DNA of 64,000 nucleotides. Source: Streptomyces resistomycificus (GTDB lineage Bacteria > Actinomycetota > Actinomycetes > Streptomycetales > Streptomycetaceae). The stretch lies in contig NZ_KQ948998.1 of assembly GCF_001514265.1 (NCBI RefSeq), positions 1 through 64,000 of the forward strand, given 5' to 3'. The position numbers and the translations under genes were made by a program. The notes below the pieces were generated by a model that was given only the letters and a program-made list of their open reading frames with translations, was not told the origin of the DNA and did not search any database. Shown piece after piece: positions 25,308 to 32,679 of this stretch. Positions within the stretch are counted from its first letter, which is position 1. Every line of letters starts with the position of its first letter.

Positions 25308-26003
25308 TCAGGTTTCCGCCGTCTCCCGGGGCCCGTACTCCGCCCGAGGCGAACCAAGTCGATCGGCGACCAGCGCCAGCCAGCCACTCGGCGAGTACGG
25401 GGCCGGCGAGTCGACCTCCATGCCCAACTCGGCGACGGCCAAGGCGTAGTCGGCCTCGTCCAGATCGAGGGCGAGCAGTTCGCGCAGTTCGCCGACGAGG
25501 CGGGCCACGAGGTGCGGGTCGGTGGTGGTGCGGTAGTCGTCGACTGCCGTGTCATGGTCGTCGAACTCGTCCGGCATGTCCTGCGAGAACCAGCCGCCGA
25601 GGAACTGTCCGAGCTCGGGGAAGCGGGCGTGCCACTCCCAGTGGGTGGCGGGGGTGGCCATGGGCGGAGGAACCTCGCCCTCCTCGACGCTGTGTTTGAT
25701 GTGGTCGGCAAGGCAGTACAGCCACTGCTGAGTCTCGCCCCCGGGCAGGCCGACGTCGGGGATCGGGTAGAACTCGCGGAGGCGCAACCGGAGTCGGCCG
25801 GGCGGGTTGTCGGCGTACTCGCGCAGTTGCCGCTCGGCGACGGCCAGCGCCCACGGGCGGCTGTGCCACGTGTGGCGCAGGTATGCGGTCAGGGCCTGGC
25901 TGGGCTTGTCCGCGGTGTCGTCGGCCGACTGTCCGGCGTAGGCACGCATCACCTGGTCCAGCTCGCCGTAGCGGCGGTCGTGTTCGAGGGGGCTCAAGGG
26001 CAC
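25308..26003 (-). CDS. CdiI-type contact-dependent inhibition immunity protein
   Basis: A 231-residue acidic protein. It matches my memory of the Streptomyces contact-dependent growth inhibition immunity family: LDQVMRAYAGQSADD, LRHTWHSRPWALAVAERQL, REFYPIPDVGLPGG, ELGQFLGGWFSQDMPDEFDD. In CDI systems this family neutralises RNase A-like CdiA toxins. Start is GTG 26003 with AGAGG about nine bases upstream; that site lies beside the decamer repeats at 26014-26063. It is the last gene of the toxin module. Recognition is by remembered pattern; a profile search would settle it. Confidence 0.75.
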   Translation of the reverse strand: MPLSPLEHDRRYGELDQVMRAYAGQSADDTADKPSQALTAYLRHTWHSRPWALAVAERQLREYADNPPGRLRLRLREFYPIPDVGLPGGETQQWLYCLADHIKHSVEEGEVPPPMATPATHWEWHARFPELGQFLGGWFSQDMPDEFDDHDTAVDDYRTTTDPHLVARLVGELRELLALDLDEADYALAVAELGMEVDSPAPYSPSGWLALVADRLGSPRAEYGPRETAET

Positions 26004-26013
26004 GGCGATCAGC

Positions 26014-26063
26014 CTCTACAGGTCTCTACGGGGCTATACAAAGCTCTACGGGGCTCTACAGGT
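26014..26063. repeat. Five tandem decamers between toxin fragment and immunity gene
   Basis: Five consecutive 10-bp units read CTCTACAGGT, CTCTACGGGG, CTATACAAAG, CTCTACGGGG, CTCTACAGGT, an A-B-C-B-A order. The array fills the gap between the orphan RNase A-like gene (its stop lies in the last unit) and the immunity gene, close to the latter's ribosome site. Confidence 0.8.
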
Positions 26064-26397
26064 AGACGGGGAAGGTGGCGTGGACGACGAACCCGTGCGG
26101 CCGCGACGCGTCCCGCTTCAGGACCACCCGCGCCGCCCGCACATCCACCGGCTCCCGCCCCGCCAACATCATCGCCTGCAACAGCACCCGGCCCACCGGC
26201 TCGGGCCGGGACGGCCAGGACGCCTCGATGGCAAGGCGGGGGCGCGTGGAACGGGCCAGCCAGCGGTGGATCACCTGCTCGTTGGAGGTGACGACCTCCT
26301 GGGTGGCCCACTGGGCGGTCTCGCGGTCGGGATAGCTGGCGCTACGGGTGCGGACCACGACTGCTGCTGCGCCGTCCATGCCGTCCGTGGTGTTCAT
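26056..26397 (-). CDS. Orphan C-terminal half of an RNase A-like CdiA toxin domain
   Basis: A 113-residue protein. Residues from about 20 onward (SASYPDRETAQWATQEVV, HRWLARSTRPRLAIEASW, VRAARVVLKRDASRPHGF) follow the second half of the bacterial CdiA-CT RNase A-like fold. The same region in the neighbouring full toxin reads ASSFTDLASAQNYTQACI. The first half, with the catalytic His-x10-Arg unit, is absent, and a new short N-terminus with its own ATG is present. It is therefore probably a displaced toxin cassette without nuclease activity, or a decoy. It lies 10 bases after the unknown gene and before the CdiI-type immunity gene. Confidence 0.65.
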   Translation of the reverse strand: MNTTDGMDGAAAVVVRTRSASYPDRETAQWATQEVVTSNEQVIHRWLARSTRPRLAIEASWPSRPEPVGRVLLQAMMLAGREPVDVRAARVVLKRDASRPHGFVVHATFPVYL

Positions 26398-26407
26398 GAG
26401 AGTCCCA

Positions 26408-27007
26408 TCAGGTGGCGTCGAAGGACCAGAAGGTACCGAGTTCGGACTCGGACACCGCGATCAGGCCGAGATCCCAGTCGTACTGGGACAACGGGGTACA
26501 GCCGGTAGTCGCCTCGTAGAAGTCGGGGGGCGTGGCGCGGGTGGCGGTTATCGACCCCGGGTAGCCGGCGTTCGTGAAGAACGACGTCCCCTCCGGGAAG
26601 CGGGAGAGGATCACCCTGGCCTTCCGCTCGAGTTCCGGCCGGCGGGTCTCGAAGTGATTGTGGGCGCGTTCGCCGGGGACATCCAGCCAGGTGGTGGAGA
26701 GCATGACGAGCAGCCTTTCCACCGATGTCCGGGGCACCGTCCACAGGCCGGCCCGCCATGTCGCCGCGCCTTCCGGGTCGGAAGGCGGCGGGGCGAAGGG
26801 AAAGAACGGGTCCTCCAGACGTTCCTCCTCGCCTTCGTCGACGTCGATCCACCTCCAGGACCGAGGATCCGCCGCCTCCCGGCGCATGACGGCCGCTACA
26901 TCGCGTTCCCAGTCCGGGTGCGTACGGGGTCCCACCAGGACGTACGAGTACCGCCCCTCGAACATGGTGAGCGCCTCGGCCCAGGCCTCGGCATCCGGCG
27001 TCGACAT
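26408..27007 (-). CDS. Unknown acidic protein in toxin module (putative immunity)
   Basis: A 199-residue protein from ATG 27007 behind GGGAG. It is acidic, lacks signal or membrane segments, and is rich in Trp and Asp (SWRWIDVDEGEEE, YDWDLGLIAV, LGTFWSFDAT). I do not recognise the family. Its place 45 bases after the toxin gene, before the toxin fragment and the CdiI-type gene, suits a cognate immunity protein. This is inference from position and charge. Confidence 0.6.
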   Translation of the reverse strand: MSTPDAEAWAEALTMFEGRYSYVLVGPRTHPDWERDVAAVMRREAADPRSWRWIDVDEGEEERLEDPFFPFAPPPSDPEGAATWRAGLWTVPRTSVERLLVMLSTTWLDVPGERAHNHFETRRPELERKARVILSRFPEGTSFFTNAGYPGSITATRATPPDFYEATTGCTPLSQYDWDLGLIAVSESELGTFWSFDAT

Positions 27008-27052
27008 CGTGGCTCCCTGTGACGGTCGTGTTCTGTGCGGCAAGGCTTCAGC

Positions 27053-28792
27053 CTATTTGGGCATGGAGGTGACCACGGCGAAGGGCGGGGTGAGGCCGGC
27101 GTCGTATCTGAGGCGGGTGGCAACGCCGTGCGCTTCGGTCACCGGGGTCGCCTGGCCATTGACCATCCTTGAGGTGCGCCCGGTCACCGGGGCCACGGCC
27201 AGCGGGTTGTTGGGGTCGGAAGCCACCGAGCTGACCTGGAAGATCGGGCTGGACGGCTGGGGCGGGGGGCCAGTCGCCAGCCACGCGTCGATGGCACCGC
27301 TGTTCTGCCGGATGCAGGCCTGGGTGTAATTCTGGGCCGACGCCAGGTCCGTGAAGCTGGAGGCCGCCGGGATGCCGGCCTGGTCGCGCAGGCGCTGGAG
27401 AAGTTGGTCGTCGGTCTTGCCGACGTGTTTGTCGATGGTGTGGCCGCCGCCGAGGTCCTCGGCCATCGCGAGGTCGATCGTGTACTTGTACGGAATCGGG
27501 TTTTCCCCGTTAAGAAGCTTGTGCTCCTTCTTGAACTCGTTCAACGATCGGCCTGCGAAGGCCTCGGCCCTGGCCGCCTCCGCAATGAACGTGGGCGCAC
27601 TCTTGAGTGCCTCGTCCAGCTCCCATTCCAGCGCGAGGAGTGTGGTGGCAGCGTCGCTGAACTTCTGCTGGTAGATCTCGACGGCCCGGTCCGCGGCCGC
27701 CCGGTCCATGTGCGTGCGGAAGGTGTACACGAGCTTGCCGAACATGAGGGTGCCTGCGAGTTGGAGCAGTTCGAGCGCGTCGAGCCCGGTCGTCAGGTCC
27801 TCCACCATCTTCTGGGCCGCCGTTTTGGCCAGGGCGGTGGTGGTCTCCCGACAGGTCTGCGCGGCCTGGGCCAGGTCGTCACAGGTCTTCTGAATGGTGT
27901 CAGCGGTGTGGTGCAGCACCTCCAGGATCGGCCTGCGCTGTGCGGGCGCCACGTTTCCCGAGGTTTTCCAACTGCGTCCGCCCTGGTGAGGCTGGGCGAT
28001 CTGTCCCTGCGAGTTCCGGCTACGGCCCCATGCGGTGGTCCCCCAGATCGACTGGCAGAACGACTTCATCGCGCTCTGCCATTCGTTGTTTCCGTTCGGG
28101 TCCGTCATGTAGCTGATGGCTGAGGTGAAATCGTCACCGGCCTTGAGTGCGGTGCTCGCCGCCTCCCGCCACGCGGTGGCCATTCCCTTGAGGTCGTCAT
28201 CGCGAGCGCCCGGCGTGATCTCATGGGTCTTGCCGAGATTCAGCCCGTGCTCGATGGCCGGCCGGATGACTTCGGCGAGGAAGTCCGGAATCTCTCCCAT
28301 GGCCCCGGAGATCGCCCAGGAATCGGCGTCCTCGCCGGTCCCGGTCCACTTGATGTCGTTGATCTTCCCGTAGTTGGGCTGTTTGTCGATGACGACGGGA
28401 GGACTGCGGCGCGGCGCCGGGCCCTGCATACCGCGCGTGGACCAGTCCGCTGCCTGGTAGTTGTTGGCAGTCGTGGTCAGGCCCACCGCGACGCCGCCGA
28501 CGCTCACCACGCTGGCGGCCCAGACCTGGACGAACTTCTCGGCTATCTGCATGTAGACCTTGGCGAAGGAGTCCGGGCCCCACCCGGTTCCTGCCGACTG
28601 GCTGTACTGGTTGAGCGCACCGACCAGCTTGGTGGCGCCCTTGTCGTAGTCGAACTGCCCGTCGCGTATGACCACTGACGAGTAGTACAGGTGTGGTGGC
28701 TGCACGTCGAAACCACCCCCGCTGTCCGGCGCCGCCGGGTTCAGCCGGTCCCGCTCCTCCTTGCGTTCGGCATCGCTTGGCCGGTCTGCCAT
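27053..28792 (-). CDS. Putative T7SS polymorphic toxin with RNase A-like C-terminal domain
   Basis: A 579-residue protein from ATG 28792, overlapping the WXG100 stop as TGATG. The N-terminal ~300 residues are helical and WXG/PPE-like (FDYDKGATKLVGALNQYSQS), without a signal peptide. The C-terminal ~135 residues form a CdiA-CT RNase A-like toxin domain: GGHTIDKHVGKTDDQLLQRL with His456 and Arg467, spaced like the catalytic His and Arg I recall from the Yersinia toxin, and a final FAVVTSMPK. In that last motif Thr575 is kept but the usual Tyr two residues later is Met577. Two WXG100 genes precede it and CdiI-type immunity follows, so it is probably an ESX-exported tRNA/RNA-cleaving toxin. Confidence 0.78.
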   Translation of the reverse strand: MADRPSDAERKEERDRLNPAAPDSGGGFDVQPPHLYYSSVVIRDGQFDYDKGATKLVGALNQYSQSAGTGWGPDSFAKVYMQIAEKFVQVWAASVVSVGGVAVGLTTTANNYQAADWSTRGMQGPAPRRSPPVVIDKQPNYGKINDIKWTGTGEDADSWAISGAMGEIPDFLAEVIRPAIEHGLNLGKTHEITPGARDDDLKGMATAWREAASTALKAGDDFTSAISYMTDPNGNNEWQSAMKSFCQSIWGTTAWGRSRNSQGQIAQPHQGGRSWKTSGNVAPAQRRPILEVLHHTADTIQKTCDDLAQAAQTCRETTTALAKTAAQKMVEDLTTGLDALELLQLAGTLMFGKLVYTFRTHMDRAAADRAVEIYQQKFSDAATTLLALEWELDEALKSAPTFIAEAARAEAFAGRSLNEFKKEHKLLNGENPIPYKYTIDLAMAEDLGGGHTIDKHVGKTDDQLLQRLRDQAGIPAASSFTDLASAQNYTQACIRQNSGAIDAWLATGPPPQPSSPIFQVSSVASDPNNPLAVAPVTGRTSRMVNGQATPVTEAHGVATRLRYDAGLTPPFAVVTSMPK

Positions 28793-29106
28793 CAGGCGGC
28801 CCCCCAGCCCCGCAGCACCGCCTGGTGCGCCGCCGCGTAGTTGACGTGCCCGGTGGTGACGTACTCGTGCAGCCACTTCTGGGCCGCCTGCAGATCCTGC
28901 GCCGAGCGGTCCCACTCGTCGAGCTTGTCGACGAAGACGTCGCGTGTCTCGCCCTCCCAGGACAGCACGACGGGTACGACGCGGTCGTAGAGGCCGTCCA
29001 GCTTGCCGTTGAGCTGCTTGAGGATGTCCTCAAGCTCCACGGCGAGGTCGTGGAGCGTGCCGAAGGTGACGGCTATGTGGTCGTCGGAAGCGGGCCCGGT
29101 CGACAT
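28792..29106 (-). CDS. WXG100 protein coupled to the toxin
   Basis: A 104-residue WXG100 protein with the turn motif SWEGETRDVF near residue 49 and the expected two long helices. Its stop overlaps the toxin start (TGATG), so it is translationally coupled and most likely the dimer partner or targeting factor of the toxin. It lies 45 bases after a second WXG100-like gene. Confidence 0.87.
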   Translation of the reverse strand: MSTGPASDDHIAVTFGTLHDLAVELEDILKQLNGKLDGLYDRVVPVVLSWEGETRDVFVDKLDEWDRSAQDLQAAQKWLHEYVTTGHVNYAAAHQAVLRGWGAA

Positions 29107-29151
29107 GATCCCCCAGTGAATGTCGGAAACTACGTCTGTAAGCAGTGCGGA

Positions 29152-29571
29152 TCAGAATCCGTCGAGGCTGCTCCGCGGTGCCGGTGGTTCCGTGTTCGGC
29201 GTCGACAGCCTGTCGACCTCACTGCCGACGTCCACAGAAATGGCCCGCATCTGCGCCAGCACCTCAAGATCGTCCTGGGAGAAGCCGTCGCGGCTCAGCC
29301 GTACCGCCTCCTCCAGGAGCTTCATCACCTCGCGGATGCGTACTGCGTCCTCGGCCGCCGCCTGGTGGAACTTCCGGTACGCGGTCGCCGCCGGGCCGCG
29401 CCAGTCGGCCTCGATGCGGTCGACAACCGCGTCCATGCGTTTGACCTGCTTGTCCAGGTGCTCCTGCATGTCGTCCAGGTCACCCGCGAGCTTGGTCAGA
29501 TCCTGGGCCGAGACCCGGAGGTTCTTGCCGCCTCCCTGCGCCGAACCTGCTCCGGATCCGTTCACACCCAT
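29152..29571 (-). CDS. WXG100-like protein, first gene of the toxin operon
   Basis: About 139 residues from ATG 29571. The helical core carries the turn motif DWRGPAATAYRKFH near residue 60, preceded by a Gly-rich N-terminus and followed by a charged tail (SRDGFSQDDLEVLAQMRA). Starts at 29604 or 29601 are possible but would place the N-terminus next to the operator-like repeat at 29617-29644. With the WXG100 gene downstream it forms a second Esx-like pair dedicated to the toxin module. Confidence 0.83.
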   Translation of the reverse strand: MGVNGSGAGSAQGGGKNLRVSAQDLTKLAGDLDDMQEHLDKQVKRMDAVVDRIEADWRGPAATAYRKFHQAAAEDAVRIREVMKLLEEAVRLSRDGFSQDDLEVLAQMRAISVDVGSEVDRLSTPNTEPPAPRSSLDGF

Positions 29572-29616
29572 GTCGTACCTCTGCCCCCGTCGCTTCGGCA
29601 TCACGAGTCCCGCACT

Positions 29617-29644
29617 GTTCCGACAATCGTATGATTTTCGGAAC
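29617..29644 (-). promoter_or_regulatory. Operator-like inverted repeat upstream of the toxin module
   Basis: GTTCCGA (29617-29623) and TCGGAAC (29638-29644) form a perfect inverted repeat with 14 bases between, a 21-base centre spacing. It sits in an AT-richer stretch, with TTGGGC upstream and CATACGAT between the arms on the minus strand as possible promoter elements. Confidence 0.5.
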
Positions 29645-29688
29645 CGGCACGCCCAACTCCAGTTCTCTGGGGCCGAGATCGCGTGCGT

Positions 29689-30945
29689 CTACTCCGCCCC
29701 CACAACCCGTCGCGCACGCCTGCGCGCGTCCCGGATCGCCACCGCCGTGCCGCCGAGACCGGCGACGAGTACCGCCGCGCCCACGGCGACGTAGGTGGCG
29801 AGGCGGGCGTTGCGTTCGGCGGCCGTTTCGCCGATCTGGAACTTCGCCGGCGTAGGGGCTTCCGGTTTGCCGAGTCCCGCTTGGGGGTTGGGAGACTCCA
29901 GCGGTTCGTCGTCCTCCGTGAGAGCACGTACGGGGTCCACCACGCCCCAGCCGACGTAGATGTCGTGACCCCCGGTCGTGCGTTCCGCGGTCTGTTCGAT
30001 CTGGGCGACGATCTGCTGTGCCGTCCAGCTCGGGTGCTTCGCCTTGATCAGCGCCGCGACACCGGCGACGTACGGCGCGGAGAAGCTCGTACCGTTGTCG
30101 GAGCAGTGTCCGCCCTTGGGGACCGTGGAGATCATGTCGACGCCGGGGGCGGCCACTCCGACGAAGTCTCCGGACTGCGAGAAGGAGGCGCGCTCGTTGT
30201 TGCGGTCCGAGGCGGCGACCGCGAGGACGCCCTTGTAGGACGCCGGGTAGGTCTTCTTGACGTTGCCGCCGAGGCCGTCGTTGCCGGCCGAGGCCACGAC
30301 CACGATCTTCTCGGCCAGGGCCTCGTTGATCGCCAACTCCAGGTCGGCGCTCGGCTTCACCGCGTTCGACGTGTCCTGGGAGATGTTGATGACGCCGGCC
30401 CCGGCCCGGATGGCGTAACGGATCGCCTGGGTCAGGGTGTCCGCGGTGCCGTGCCCCTCCGCGTCGTTCTGCTGGATCGGGATGATCGTCGCGTCGGGGG
30501 CCAGGCCCACGAAGCCGGTTCCGTCGGCGGGGCGGGCCGCGATGATGCCGGCGACCTTGGTGCCATGGCCGACGGTGTCCGTGGTGCCGTTCTCCTTGCC
30601 CCGCTCGATCGGGTTGCCGTTGTCGTCCTTGAGGTTCTTCGGCAGGAGGTTGCGGCCGCTCTTCGCGTCGACCGCGTCGGTGAGCTGCGGGTTCGTCACG
30701 TCCACACCGGTGTCGATCACCGCTACCCGTACGTTCCTGCCCCTGGACTGGCTCCACAGTTCGTCCAGGAGGACCCGTTGCAGGGCCCAGGGACGGCCCG
30801 GGTACTTGCCGTTGGGGAACGTGCACTGTTCCGAGTAGGGGATGCCCGCCGCCACGGCGGGAGGCGCGAGGAGAACAGGGGCGGTCGCCAGAAGGGCCGC
30901 GGTCGCAGCGGTCATCACGCGGCGGGACGAGGGCAGGTGTCGCAC
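29689..30945 (-). CDS. mycP: Mycosin, S8 subtilisin-like serine protease (copy 2)
   Basis: A 418-residue mycosin. The signal peptide ends near residue 33 (PPAVAAG). The triad is intact: Asp in VAVIDTGVD, His in VGHGTKVAG, Ser in NGTSFSAPY; the oxyanion Asn is in SAGNDG. A C-terminal helix (ATYVAVGAAVLVAGLGGTAVA) anchors it, with a basic cytoplasmic end. The start lies 11 bases after the eccB stop, the conserved eccB-mycP order, so this is probably the core mycosin required for stable secretion. Confidence 0.93.
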   Translation of the reverse strand: MRHLPSSRRVMTAATAALLATAPVLLAPPAVAAGIPYSEQCTFPNGKYPGRPWALQRVLLDELWSQSRGRNVRVAVIDTGVDVTNPQLTDAVDAKSGRNLLPKNLKDDNGNPIERGKENGTTDTVGHGTKVAGIIAARPADGTGFVGLAPDATIIPIQQNDAEGHGTADTLTQAIRYAIRAGAGVINISQDTSNAVKPSADLELAINEALAEKIVVVASAGNDGLGGNVKKTYPASYKGVLAVAASDRNNERASFSQSGDFVGVAAPGVDMISTVPKGGHCSDNGTSFSAPYVAGVAALIKAKHPSWTAQQIVAQIEQTAERTTGGHDIYVGWGVVDPVRALTEDDEPLESPNPQAGLGKPEAPTPAKFQIGETAAERNARLATYVAVGAAVLVAGLGGTAVAIRDARRRARRVVGAE

Positions 30946-30956
30946 GTCCGCACTCC

Positions 30957-32480
30957 TCAGGAGCCCTGCGGCTGGCGTGCCGCCGTGGTCGACAGGCGCG
31001 GGCCCGTGGGCAGGAACTCCGACCAGGCCGCGGGAATCGGTGCGGGGTCCACGTCCTTGTAACCCAGCCGGGTCTGGGCCTGTTCGGCCTCCTGCTGGGC
31101 CTGCTCGCGCTCCTTGGCCGTCGTACCGATGCCGGAGTCACCCGGGCCGCTGTCGGCGTTGGACTGCAGGACGTAGCGCAGACCCGTGTCGGTGACGAGG
31201 AAGACGGGTCCCGCCTTGGTCTCCTCGCCCTGGAACTGACGGTAGAGCTGGCCGGAGCCGGGCGTGACGTAGGCGCTGGAGGAGCCGGTGGGGAGCTTGG
31301 CCGGGAAGTCCGTGCCCGCCCATGTGCTCAGCGTGGTCCGGCCGGAGCCGTTCACGTCGCGCAGGACGTTGCAGACGGTGCTGCGGCTGCCGGCCGCGCC
31401 GGTGGCCTCGTTGACGGGCTCCGGGTCCTCGGTCGGCCAGACGTGCTCGGTGCCGAACGCCTTGCCCGGCTCGATCGCGCCGGGGCTCATCTCCTTGGCG
31501 TGACCGGCCTGTCCGAGGGTGGCCAGGTCCTCGCTGAACAGCAGGAGCTGGGCCACGAAGGCCGAGATGGGGGCGACCCTGCCGGGCAGCACCACGTAGT
31601 ACTGATCGCTGTTGAGGTCGGACGCCTTGAGCACCATGCCGACCTTGTTGGTCGTGTCGTCCAACTGGCCGGGGGCGCCGGCCGCCGTGCCCGGCCGGCC
31701 GGAGATCTCCGGGAAGGAGATCGCGTCACCGGTGTGCAGGGTGGCGATCCACTCCTTGGAGACCTTCTGGGGCTCCCGACCGGAGCCGACGACTGCGCGC
31801 AGCAACAGCTCATCGGTCTTGTCGACGGGGTACGCCCGCCCGTTCGCGTCCACGACATAGCGGTTGCCGTCGGGGCCCTCGACGTAGAGGAGTTGACCGC
31901 CGGTGAGCTTCTCGCCCTTGCCCTCGGTCGCCTCCATGTCGCGGGAGGCCAGGACCAGCGCCGCCTTCTGGATGGACTCGCCGCCCGCACTGGGGCGTTC
32001 ACAGACCACCCAGCGCTTCTCGCTGCCCGCCACGGACGCAGAGGGAAGGCGGTCGGGTGCGTACGGGATGCCGATGGTCACACCATGCGGGATCTTGCCG
32101 TTGTCGAGGACGGACTCGGCGACGGTCACGACCTCGCCCTTGCCCTCGTTGAGGAGCAGTTTCGCGGACGCCATGTTGAGAACCGGGTGCAGCTGGACCT
32201 GCTTGCCGGTTTTCAGGACGACGTACCGGGTGGTCGAGTCGCTGGCGATGATCACCTTGGCGTTGGGAGTGTTCCAGCCCTTGGGTGCGGTGGGCTTGAA
32301 CATGCCCCACGCCCCGAAGACGGCAAGGACGATCACGCCTACGATGATGCCGGGAAGTACCGACCGCAGCGGGCGGGGCGCCCCCTCCTCCGAGCCGTCG
32401 GGCGACGACTGCAGGAAGGCCGCGAGCATGCGGCGCTTCGCGAAGGTGTAGGCATTGAGCTGGTCGCGCCTGGATGCCAT
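30957..32480 (-). CDS. eccB: Type VII secretion core membrane protein EccB
   Basis: A 507-residue EccB. It begins with the family motif MASRRDQLNAYTFAKRRM and has a single transmembrane helix near residues 42-60. The periplasmic-type domain follows, with repeats such as KQVQLHPVLNMASAKLLL, YVVDANGRAYPV and YYVVLPGRVAPIS. A cysteine pair (WVVCERPS and TVCNVLRD) fits the known EccB disulphide. The ATG at 32480 is chosen because the motif begins there; the upstream open frame is spurious. It is divergent from eccE. Confidence 0.94.
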   Translation of the reverse strand: MASRRDQLNAYTFAKRRMLAAFLQSSPDGSEEGAPRPLRSVLPGIIVGVIVLAVFGAWGMFKPTAPKGWNTPNAKVIIASDSTTRYVVLKTGKQVQLHPVLNMASAKLLLNEGKGEVVTVAESVLDNGKIPHGVTIGIPYAPDRLPSASVAGSEKRWVVCERPSAGGESIQKAALVLASRDMEATEGKGEKLTGGQLLYVEGPDGNRYVVDANGRAYPVDKTDELLLRAVVGSGREPQKVSKEWIATLHTGDAISFPEISGRPGTAAGAPGQLDDTTNKVGMVLKASDLNSDQYYVVLPGRVAPISAFVAQLLLFSEDLATLGQAGHAKEMSPGAIEPGKAFGTEHVWPTEDPEPVNEATGAAGSRSTVCNVLRDVNGSGRTTLSTWAGTDFPAKLPTGSSSAYVTPGSGQLYRQFQGEETKAGPVFLVTDTGLRYVLQSNADSGPGDSGIGTTAKEREQAQQEAEQAQTRLGYKDVDPAPIPAAWSEFLPTGPRLSTTAARQPQGS

Positions 32481-32679
32481 CTGTGCCTGTCTCTCCCCGT
32501 GTTCACTTGGGCCGCGCTCGCCGGGGTGACCTGGTCCCCCGCCTCCGATGTCAGACCGGGCCCCTACTATGCCTGGTATCCGTGGGGACTTGTGGAGCGG
32601 GTAGGGTGCTCGGGCCTTCAAATGCCTTGTGCGGTGCTGAAATACCAGTGAGTTGTGAGCAAAACGGGGGGATGGAGTG

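Noticed and set aside
26014..26063. CRISPR array
   Set aside because: Units are 10 bp, contiguous and without spacers; no cas genes are nearby.
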